From Pseudoprimorskyibacter insulae (GTDB lineage Bacteria > Pseudomonadota > Alphaproteobacteria > Rhodobacterales > Rhodobacteraceae), in NCBI RefSeq assembly GCF_900302505.1, contig NZ_OMOJ01000012.1:16559-80558 (forward strand): a stretch of 64,000 nt of DNA, in the 5' to 3' direction. The notes beneath the pieces were generated by a model. That model made no database searches and was not told the origin of the DNA. It worked only from the letters and a program-made list of their open reading frames with translations. The position numbers were made by a program, and so were the translations under genes. Positions 57,391 through 64,000 of the stretch are shown piece by piece (the stretch's first letter is position 1; every line of letters starts with the position of its first letter).

Positions 57391-60300
57391 ACTTTTCCGC
57401 ATGGGCGATCCGCAACCCGGTTCCGCCAATCTTGGCCTTCATTCTGCTAACCCTCACGGGTCTGATGGCCTTCAATCGGCTGGATGTGCAGAACTTCCCC
57501 GATATGGACCTGCCCGCGATTTCTATTTCGGCCTCGCTGGAAGGGGCCGCCGCCGCGCAGTTGGAAACCGAGGTTGCCCGCAAGATCGAGGATCAGCTGA
57601 CCGGCCTGAACAAGCTCGAGTCGGTGTCGAGCACGATCAGCGACGGGTCGGTGTCGATCACTGTCAGTTTCCAAGTGGGCAAGGATTCGCAGATCGCCTT
57701 GGATGAGGTGCAAAGCGCCGTCAACAAGGCGCAAGGCGATCTGCCTGCCGATATGTCCGCGCCGACCGTGACCAAATCCGAACTGAACGGCGCGCCGCTG
57801 GTGACCTATGTTCTAAGCTCTGACCGGCTGGACGAGGCCGAGCTTAGCTGGTTCATCGACAACGATTTCGAACGCGCCATGATGGAGGTCGAAGGCGTCG
57901 GGCAGGTAGGCCGTCTGGGCGGGATCGACCGGGAAATCCGGGTTGAGCTAAACGCCGACCTGATGGCCGGGCTTGGCCTATCGGTGGCGGATGTCAATTC
58001 GCGCCTGCAAGAGGTGCAGCGCGATACGTCTGGCGGGCGGGCCGAGATTGGCGCATCCGCTCAATCCATCCGCGTGCTTGCCGCCGCCGATAGCGTGGCC
58101 GAACTGCGCGCGACGCCGATCCCCTTGCCCACCGGCGATTGGGTGCGGCTGGACGAGTTGGGCACCGTAACCGACACCCATGCGAACCGGTCGTCCTTGG
58201 CCTATCTGAACGGCGAACCAGTTGTCGCCGCCCAGATCAAACGACTGCGCGGCTATTCGGATCTGGCGGTGACGGATGGCTTGCGCGATGCGGTCAAAGA
58301 CTTCGCAGCGACCCACCCCTATGTGACTGTCGAAGAGGCTTATAACACCGTCCTGCCCACCGAGGAAAACTACCACGCTTCGATGGATATGCTCTATGAG
58401 GGCGCGGTGATTGCCGTTTTCGTGGTGTTCCTGTTCTTGATGGATTGGCGCGCGACGCTTCTGGCCGCTGTGGCCCTGCCGCTATCGGTGATCCCGACCT
58501 TCCTTGTGATGGATTTCCTTGGCTATTCGCTGAACACCGTCACGCTGCTGGCGCTGTCGCTGGTGGTCGGCATTCTGGTCGATGACGCGATTGTTGAGGT
58601 CGAAAACATCGAACGGCATATGCATATGGGCAAATCCGCCTATCAAGCCTCAATGGAGGCGGCGGATGAAATCGGTCTGGCGGTGATCGCCACGACCTTC
58701 ACCCTGATCGCGGTGTTCCTGCCTACGGCCTTTATGGACGGGATCGTTGGCATCATCTTCAAACAGTTCGGCATTACGGCCTCTGTCGCGGTGTTCTGTT
58801 CGCTGCTGGTTGCGCGGTTCATCACACCGATGATGGCGGCCTATATGATGAAGACCAAGGCCCAGACCGAAAAGCCGGATGGCTGGATCATGCGCACCTA
58901 CCTGTCGACAATCCGGGGCGCGTTGCGCAACCGCTGGATCCCGGTGGCGGGCGTGATCGGGTTCTTTGGATTGACGGTCATGCTACTGGGGCAGTTGTCC
59001 ACCGGGTTCTTTCCGGCAGGCGATGACAGCCAGACCCAAGTCAGCGTCACCACGGCCCCCGGGTCGACCATCGAAGCCACGGATGCCGTTGCCCGCCAGG
59101 CCGCCGCGGCAATTGCGGGCGTTCCCCATGTGACCGGCGTGTTTCAGGCCACAGGCGCGGCCTCAACCGGCGGCGGGCCGGGCGGCGGTGGCGGCGGCAC
59201 AGATTCCGTCACCACGGCGACCTTGGTCGTGAACCTGACCAACATCGACGACCGCGATATCAGCCAGACCGAGATTGAGGGCAACATCCGTCAGGCTGTC
59301 TCAGCCGTACCCGGCGCCCGGATCGAAGTCGGCGGCGGTGGCAATGGCACCCGTCTGCAAATCACCTTGGCAGGCGACAATTCGGACTTGCTGGAACAGG
59401 CGGCCAGTGCGCTTGAGGCTGACATCCGCGCCAATATCGCCGGGATCGGCAACGTGACATCCTCGGCGGCGCTGCAATCGCCTGAGGTGGTGATCATCCC
59501 CGATCTGGCCCGCGCTGCATCGTTCGGTGTCACCAGTCAGGCCCTGGCGAATGCCATTCGCGTGGCCACTTCGGGCGCCTATGACGGGGCTTTGTCGCAG
59601 CTGAACCTGCCAGAACGGCAGGTGCCAATCCGCGTGGTGATGGAGGACAGCGCCCGCAAATCCATTGACCAGATCAAGCTGATCCCCGTTGCGGGCCGGT
59701 CCGGCACGGTGACCCTTGGCGCTATTGCCGATGTCACACTTGGATCGTCGCCAGCCCAGATCAAACGCTTGGACCGGTCGCGCAACGTGTCCGTGACGGT
59801 CGAACTGAACGGGCGCAACCTGTCGGATGTAAACCGCGAGGTGGTGCAGCTTGAGTCCTACCAGAACCTGCCTGCCAATGTGCATCTGGTCGAACAGGGC
59901 GATCTGAAACGACAGTCCGAGCTGTTCGCCAGCTTCGCCACGGCGATGGCGATTGGCATTTTCTGCGTCTACGCCGTGCTGGTCTTGCTGTTCCACGACT
60001 TCCTGCAACCACTGACCATTCTGATGGCGCTGCCCTTGGCCTTGGGGGGCGCATTGTTCCCGCTGGTCATCACCGGCACCAGCTTTTCGATGCCTGCGGT
60101 GATCGGGTTGCTGTTGCTGATGGGGATCGTGTCCAAAAACTCGATCCTGCTGGTGGATTATGCCGTTGAGGCGCGGGCGAAGGGCAAAAGCCGCTTTGAT
60201 GCGCTGGTCGATGCCTGCCACAAACGAGCCCGCCCGATCATCATGACAACCATCGCGATGTCGGCCGGCATGGCCCCGGCGGCGTTTAGTCTGGTGCAGG

Positions 60301-60458
60301 GGGATTCCTCGTTCCGGCAGCCGATGGGGACGGTGGTGATTGGCGGTCTGATGACCTCGACCTTCCTCAGCCTGCTGGTGATCCCGGTGATCTACACCTT
60401 TGTGGATGATCTGCTGCGCGGTCTGAAACGGTTGGTCGGTGTCAAAACCAAAGCCTAA
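57387..60458 (+). CDS. RND-family multidrug efflux transporter
   Basis: A 1023-residue inner-membrane proton-driven pump with 12 predicted helices and two large periplasmic loops. TM4 carries GILVDDAIVEVENIER with the proton-relay Asp pair, and the tail ends with the duplicated GIVSKNSILLVDYAVEAR motif. A run of seven glycines (around residue 595, DNA 59174-59200) is inserted in the second periplasmic domain and is atypical. Substrates unknown; HAE1-type hydrophobic or amphiphilic compounds are usual. Ends at a terminator shared with marR. Confidence 0.93.
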   Translation: MNFSAWAIRNPVPPILAFILLTLTGLMAFNRLDVQNFPDMDLPAISISASLEGAAAAQLETEVARKIEDQLTGLNKLESVSSTISDGSVSITVSFQVGKDSQIALDEVQSAVNKAQGDLPADMSAPTVTKSELNGAPLVTYVLSSDRLDEAELSWFIDNDFERAMMEVEGVGQVGRLGGIDREIRVELNADLMAGLGLSVADVNSRLQEVQRDTSGGRAEIGASAQSIRVLAAADSVAELRATPIPLPTGDWVRLDELGTVTDTHANRSSLAYLNGEPVVAAQIKRLRGYSDLAVTDGLRDAVKDFAATHPYVTVEEAYNTVLPTEENYHASMDMLYEGAVIAVFVVFLFLMDWRATLLAAVALPLSVIPTFLVMDFLGYSLNTVTLLALSLVVGILVDDAIVEVENIERHMHMGKSAYQASMEAADEIGLAVIATTFTLIAVFLPTAFMDGIVGIIFKQFGITASVAVFCSLLVARFITPMMAAYMMKTKAQTEKPDGWIMRTYLSTIRGALRNRWIPVAGVIGFFGLTVMLLGQLSTGFFPAGDDSQTQVSVTTAPGSTIEATDAVARQAAAAIAGVPHVTGVFQATGAASTGGGPGGGGGGTDSVTTATLVVNLTNIDDRDISQTEIEGNIRQAVSAVPGARIEVGGGGNGTRLQITLAGDNSDLLEQAASALEADIRANIAGIGNVTSSAALQSPEVVIIPDLARAASFGVTSQALANAIRVATSGAYDGALSQLNLPERQVPIRVVMEDSARKSIDQIKLIPVAGRSGTVTLGAIADVTLGSSPAQIKRLDRSRNVSVTVELNGRNLSDVNREVVQLESYQNLPANVHLVEQGDLKRQSELFASFATAMAIGIFCVYAVLVLLFHDFLQPLTILMALPLALGGALFPLVITGTSFSMPAVIGLLLLMGIVSKNSILLVDYAVEARAKGKSRFDALVDACHKRARPIIMTTIAMSAGMAPAAFSLVQGDSSFRQPMGTVVIGGLMTSTFLSLLVIPVIYTFVDDLLRGLKRLVGVKTKA

Positions 60459-60464
60459 CCCACG

Positions 60465-60491
60465 CCCCGCCCGGATCTATTCTGGGCGGGG
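60465..60491. terminator. Hairpin between RND and marR genes
   Basis: CCCCGCCC / GGGCGGGG with an 11-nt loop, overlapping the end of the convergent marR gene. No T run, so moderate support. Confidence 0.5.
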
Positions 60492-60920
60492 TTCGTCCCG
60501 ATCCTCACCAATCGCCTTACGGGCCAGTTTGAAAAAGATCGCTTGCTCCTCGGGGGTCAGGCGGCCCACGATCTCGGCCTGAAGCCCAGCCACAATCGGC
60601 AGCATCCGTTGAAACAGCGCCTCGCCTTCGGGCGTCAGGGCCACTTCGCGAGCGCGGCGGTCGCGTTTGCTGACTTGGCGTGCTACAAGCCCCTTTTGCA
60701 CCAGCCGGTCAATCACCCCGCCGATGGTCGCGCGGTCATAGCCAATCAGCCCCGCCACCCCGGCCTGATCGATACCGGGGTTTTCCAAAATCGCATCCAT
60801 GGCGGCAAATTGCACCGAGGTCAGATCAAGCCCCGCCTCCTGCATGTGGCGGAAGAACACCTGCGTCGACAGTTGGTTGAGCCGTCGAATCATGTGGCCA
60901 ACCATGCCATGAGCCTTCAT
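60477..60920 (-). CDS. MarR-family regulator (MobR-like)
   Basis: A 147-residue winged-helix repressor: LTSVQFAAMDAILENPGIDQAGVAGLIGYDRATIGGVIDRLVQKG contains the DNA-reading helix, and the DKRRARE-type wing is seen as KRDRRAREVALT. It is divergent from a flavin hydroxylase, as MobR is from mobA (3-hydroxybenzoate 4-hydroxylase) in Comamonas, so repression relieved by an aromatic acid is likely. ATG 60920 has AAAGGG at good spacing; ATG 60968 is an in-frame alternative without one. Confidence 0.85.
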   Translation of the reverse strand: MKAHGMVGHMIRRLNQLSTQVFFRHMQEAGLDLTSVQFAAMDAILENPGIDQAGVAGLIGYDRATIGGVIDRLVQKGLVARQVSKRDRRAREVALTPEGEALFQRMLPIVAGLQAEIVGRLTPEEQAIFFKLARKAIGEDRDEPRPE

Positions 60921-60975
60921 CACGCGCCCTTTCTGGTGAATATCGCGCAATACCAATAAGTTCCGCATGATGATT

Positions 60976-61021
60976 TGTACACATATTTATTTCTTGACGA
61001 AAATTAGTATGTACAGATATT
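60976..61021. promoter_or_regulatory. Probable MarR operators
   Basis: TGTACANATATT occurs at 60976-60987 and 61010-61021, with TGTACA itself palindromic, in the AT-rich gap between marR and the hydroxylase gene. The spacing is 34 bp. Confidence 0.6.
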
Positions 61022-61063
61022 AATTTCACATCGGCGCGGAGGCGCACCTCAGGAGGACACCCG

Positions 61064-62992
61064 ATGCAATTTTATGTTGATGGCTTTCGCGGCGGCGACC
61101 CGGACCAAAAAGACGCGGCCCCGACGCGACGCGATTACAGTGCCCATGCGCCCTTGCCCGAAAAGGTTGATGTGCTGATCGCGGGCAGTGGCCCGGCTGG
61201 GCTGTGCCTTGCCGCGCAACTGGCCCAGTTTCCCGAAATCTCGACCATGATCGTGGAACGTGATCCGCGCAACATCGAGAAGGGCAAAGCCGACGGCATC
61301 AACACCCGCACGATGGAGATGTTCCAAGCCTTCGGATTTGCCGAGGCCGCGAAGCGTGAAACCTATTGGGTGAACCAGACCAATTTCTGGATGCCCGACC
61401 CCGCCAACCCCAAGCACATCAAACGTGTGGGCCGCGTGCAGGACGTGGCAGACGATAGTTCGGAAATGCCGCATGTGCTGATCAATCAGGCGCGGTTGCA
61501 CCAGCTGTTCCTTGATGTGATGAAGAACGCCCCAACCCGGCTTGAACCGGATTATAGCTGGCAGGTGGTGGACCTGACGATTGACACCGACACCGACGAT
61601 CACCCCGTGACCGTGACGCTGGAAGACACCGGCGTGAACTGGGGCATGCGCAAGACCGTGCGCTGTAACTATGTGGTTGGCTGCGACGGGGCGCGCTCGA
61701 ACGTGCGCACGGCAATTGGCGGCGAATTGCAGGGCGACGCGGCGCATCAGGCCTGGGGCGTGATGGACATCCTGGCCAACACCGATTTCCCCGATGTGCG
61801 CCAGAAATGCTTGATCGCCTCCAAGACCGAAGGCAACGTGCTGATCCTGCCGCGCGAAGGTGGCTATCTGTTCCGCATGTATGTCGAGCTGGACAAGCTG
61901 AATGAGAACGAGCGCGTGGCCCAACGGAACCTGACGCAGGACCACATGATCGCCGCCGCCAACCGCATAATGGCGCCCTATACAATCGACGTGAAAGAGG
62001 TGGTCTGGTGGTCGATCTATGAAATCGGGCACCGCATGACCAACCGCTTTGATGACGTACCGCCGGAAGAGGCCGCAACCCGCACGCCGCGCGTGTTCAC
62101 GGCGGGCGATGCGTGTCACACCCATAGCCCGAAGGCAGGGCAGGGGATGAACGTTTCGATGCAGGACACGTTCAACCTTGGTTGGAAGCTGATCCATGTG
62201 CTGACCGGCCGCGCCGAACCCAGCCTGCTGCATACCTATTCGTCCGAACGTTGGGCCGAGGCCAAGCGCCTTGTGGACACCGATCACCAATGGGCGCGTG
62301 TGATGTCGGCCCCTCCGGGGGAATCCGAATTGGACGGCGCAGGGATGCCGCGCATCCAGAAGCACTTTATCGAGAACCTCGAATTCACTGGTGGTCTGGC
62401 GGTCAAATATGAAACCTCGAACCTGACCTCGGGCGCGGCGCATCAGGCGCTGGCAACGGGCCAAGAGATTGGCCGCCGCTTCCATTCCGCCCCCGTGGTG
62501 CGTGTGTCCGATGCCATGCAGATGCAGCTTGGCCATGTAGCGCAGGCCGATGCGCGATGGCGGCTCTACGCCTTTGCCGGTGCAGGGGATGTGGGCCAGA
62601 ACGGCAGCGCGATGCGGGCGCTGTGCGATTGGCTGGAAACCGATCCGAAATCGCCGGTGGTCAAATACACTTGCGCGGGCGAAGACATTGACGCGGTTCT
62701 CGATGTCCGCGCCGTGTTCCAGCCAACCTTTGACCAGCTTGATTACGGCGCGATGCCATCGCTGCTGAAGCCGCTGAAGGGCAAGCTTGGCCTGCAAGAT
62801 CATGAAAAGGTGTTCTGCACCGACCATAAGGGCGTGGGCGATATCTATGACATGCGGGGGATTGATCGCGCGCAGGGCTGCATGATCCTTGTGCGCCCCG
62901 ATCAGTATATCGCGCATATCCTGCCGCTGGATGGCACCGCCGATCTGGCCGAGTTCTTTGACGCCATTCTGATCCCCGCATCGGGTAACTGA
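61064..62992 (+). CDS. FAD aromatic hydroxylase, MobA/phenol 2-monooxygenase type
   Basis: A 642-residue flavoprotein monooxygenase. FAD/NADPH motifs: DVLIAGSGPAGLCLAAQLA near residue 37, the long DG motif VVGCDGARSNVR near 210, and GDACHTHSPKAGQGMN near 345. The C-terminal thioredoxin-like domain (about 480-640) is typical of phenol hydroxylase and 3-hydroxybenzoate 4-monooxygenase (MobA). AGGAGG precedes the ATG. It would add a hydroxyl group to an aromatic ring using NADPH and O2. The MarR neighbour and the P450 downstream fit an aromatic degradation locus; no ring-cleavage gene is in view. Confidence 0.88.
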   Translation: MQFYVDGFRGGDPDQKDAAPTRRDYSAHAPLPEKVDVLIAGSGPAGLCLAAQLAQFPEISTMIVERDPRNIEKGKADGINTRTMEMFQAFGFAEAAKRETYWVNQTNFWMPDPANPKHIKRVGRVQDVADDSSEMPHVLINQARLHQLFLDVMKNAPTRLEPDYSWQVVDLTIDTDTDDHPVTVTLEDTGVNWGMRKTVRCNYVVGCDGARSNVRTAIGGELQGDAAHQAWGVMDILANTDFPDVRQKCLIASKTEGNVLILPREGGYLFRMYVELDKLNENERVAQRNLTQDHMIAAANRIMAPYTIDVKEVVWWSIYEIGHRMTNRFDDVPPEEAATRTPRVFTAGDACHTHSPKAGQGMNVSMQDTFNLGWKLIHVLTGRAEPSLLHTYSSERWAEAKRLVDTDHQWARVMSAPPGESELDGAGMPRIQKHFIENLEFTGGLAVKYETSNLTSGAAHQALATGQEIGRRFHSAPVVRVSDAMQMQLGHVAQADARWRLYAFAGAGDVGQNGSAMRALCDWLETDPKSPVVKYTCAGEDIDAVLDVRAVFQPTFDQLDYGAMPSLLKPLKGKLGLQDHEKVFCTDHKGVGDIYDMRGIDRAQGCMILVRPDQYIAHILPLDGTADLAEFFDAILIPASGN

Positions 62993-63012
62993 CCCAGCGG
63001 CCAAAGCACTCG

Positions 63013-63041
63013 AAACCGCCCCGCGACAATCGGGGCGGTTT
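63013..63041 (+). terminator. Terminator after the hydroxylase gene
   Basis: AAACCGCCCCG / CGGGGCGGTTT, 11-bp stem with a 7-nt loop, followed by TTC. Confidence 0.85.
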
Positions 63042-63062
63042 TTCATTTGATGATTTCTTTCA

Positions 63063-63098
63063 TTGACAGCAGCAAAATGGTTCACAAAAGTAACCATT
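63063..63098 (+). promoter_or_regulatory. Promoter/operator of the P450 gene
   Basis: A TTGACA box at 63063-63068 and the inverted repeat AATGGTT (63076-63082) / AACCATT (63092-63098) with 9-bp spacer. No good -10 is positioned after it. A separate regulator for the P450 is suggested. Confidence 0.45.
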
Positions 63099-63130
63099 AT
63101 CGCCCGCATGGTGCTGCGAAAGGATCGTCA

Positions 63131-64000
63131 ATGCCCCACGACTCGCAATTTCAGGTGCCCGAGACCGAGGATTTTGACTCGCCACACGCCTTGTTCGCGC
63201 ATCTGCGCAGCCATAGCCCCGTCGCATGGTCCAATGATCTGGGCGGGTTCTGGGCCGTGACGCGCCATGCCGATGCCAAGGCCGTGCTGGAGGATTGGAA
63301 AACCTTCACCACCACGGTTCAGAACGTGGTGCCGCCCGTGGCCACCACGCAAAGACGCCCGCCGCTGCACCTCGATCCGCCGGACAATATCCCCTATCGC
63401 AACGCCATTCTGCGCTTTCTGACGCCGGACCGCATGCGCGCGTGGGAGCCGAAGATCGAAACCATGGTTGCCCGGTTTCTTGATCCGTGGATCGCGCAGG
63501 GCGGCGGCGATATCTGCGCGGGGTTCTCATTCTTGCTGCCGATTGCCCTGCTGGCGGAGTTCTTCAACCTGCCGCCCGACAACGCCGAACGCATTCGCGT
63601 GGTCGGTGCCGAATTCAACATGGCCCTGCAACGGCAAGACTTTGAAACGCTGCGCAAAAAGTCCGATGCGCTGTATCAGATTGCCGCCGAGCTGATCGAG
63701 GATCGCAAGGCCAATCCGCTTGATCCCGACACCGACCCAACCGCCAGCCTTTTGGCCATTCGGGTCGAAGGTGACGCGCTGGCCGATGACTTGGTTCTGG
63801 GGGCGCTGCGTCAGTTCTTATTGGTGGGGATCATCGCACCAACAACCTTTATCGGATCGATGGCTGTGCATCTGGGGCGGCACCCGGAACACCATGCGCT
63901 GCTGACGGCAGACCCAAGCCTGATCATCGACGCGACCGAAGAATTGCTGCGCCTCTATACGCCCTATCGCGGCTTTGCCCGCACAGCGCGGGTGGATACA
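63131..64000 (+). CDS. Cytochrome P450, truncated by window edge
   Basis: The first 290 residues of a P450; the frame is open to the window end. AAAGGA lies 7 nt before the ATG. Recognisable parts: LHLDPPDNIPYRNAI (C-helix region, HxxPxH-like variant), FLLPIALLAEFFNLPPDNAE, and EELLRLYTPYRGFAR with the ExxR pair. The I-helix reads LLVGIIAPTT (63818-63847), where most P450s have LLAGHDTT, so the acid-alcohol pair for O2 activation is displaced or missing. The heme-binding Cys lies outside the window. A role in aromatic O-demethylation or hydroxylation is inferred from neighbours. Confidence 0.85.
   Translation, partial: MPHDSQFQVPETEDFDSPHALFAHLRSHSPVAWSNDLGGFWAVTRHADAKAVLEDWKTFTTTVQNVVPPVATTQRRPPLHLDPPDNIPYRNAILRFLTPDRMRAWEPKIETMVARFLDPWIAQGGGDICAGFSFLLPIALLAEFFNLPPDNAERIRVVGAEFNMALQRQDFETLRKKSDALYQIAAELIEDRKANPLDPDTDPTASLLAIRVEGDALADDLVLGALRQFLLVGIIAPTTFIGSMAVHLGRHPEHHALLTADPSLIIDATEELLRLYTPYRGFARTARVDT

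Noticed and set aside
61049..63109. 686-residue minus-strand frame opposite the hydroxylase
   Set aside because: Shadow frame; the + strand gene has FAD motifs, a strong ribosome binding site and a terminator.
1..64000. tRNA, rRNA, insertion sequence or prophage genes
   Set aside because: None recognised by motif or by protein sequence.

Overview
The window reads as part of an extrachromosomal replicon (large plasmid or chromid) of a marine alphaproteobacterium, most likely Rhodobacteraceae (Roseobacter group). This is inferred from the high-GC coding style and from the family mix: RepB-type replicase with ParAB, a DUF3305/DUF3306/TorD formate dehydrogenase operon, XoxF methanol dehydrogenase with PedF- and XoxJ-type partners, and many Roseobacter-type small hypotheticals. 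No rRNA, tRNA, insertion sequence, phage gene or CRISPR array was seen. Genes are dense, often overlap by 1-4 nt, and form about a dozen operons.

Layout. 0-2 kb: class 1 fructose-1,6-bisphosphatase and class I fructose-bisphosphate aldolase, convergent on a shared terminator. 2.4-6.3 kb: replication and partition module (RepB-type initiator, iterons, AT-rich segment, ParA, ParB, centromere-like palindromes). 6.4-8.7 kb: tungstate importer TupBCA. 8.7-12.1 kb: GntR regulator divergent from a PuuA/PuuB-like polyamine (gamma-glutamylation) pair. 12.3-19.2 kb: an orphan small protein, then an envelope operon MscS-PqiA-PqiA-PqiB-PqiC-MipA/OmpV. 19.2-23.0 kb: a tightly overlapping operon MgtE, retropepsin-like RimB, RimK-type ATP-grasp ligase and AstE-like deacylase. 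23.1-24.5 kb: a small orphan and a LysR regulator.

24.5-40.6 kb: formate oxidation. An accessory block (DUF6505, lipoate/biotin-ligase-like protein, Mrp ATPase, DUF6494, a c-type cytochrome, a multi-cluster Fe-S protein) faces the main operon DUF3305-DUF3306-TorD-TAT microprotein-FdhA-FdhB-FdhC. A 41-residue membrane microprotein and a two-component pair follow; its response regulator lacks the sigma-54 contact loop. The nearby tungstate importer makes a W-enzyme plausible but unproven.

40.7-55.8 kb: lanthanide-type methanol oxidation. XoxF (with the lanthanide-binding Asp) is accompanied by cytochromes, XoxJ, an ABC exporter with a beta-propeller and further periplasmic proteins, an importer whose permease lies 10 kb from its other subunits, a flavinylated NosR-like membrane protein with its own ApbE, and a NarL/LuxR response regulator. 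A recurring sequence, best seen as TGCGAC-CAAA-GTCGCA, occurs in five intergenic regions here and looks like a shared operator. Methanol oxidation and formate oxidation are both present, but the formaldehyde-to-formate step and PQQ biosynthesis are not, so they must lie elsewhere.

56-64 kb: an RND efflux pair, then a MarR regulator divergent from a MobA/phenol-hydroxylase-type flavoprotein and a cytochrome P450 cut by the window edge, probably for aromatic catabolism. The P450 appears to lack the usual I-helix acid-alcohol pair.
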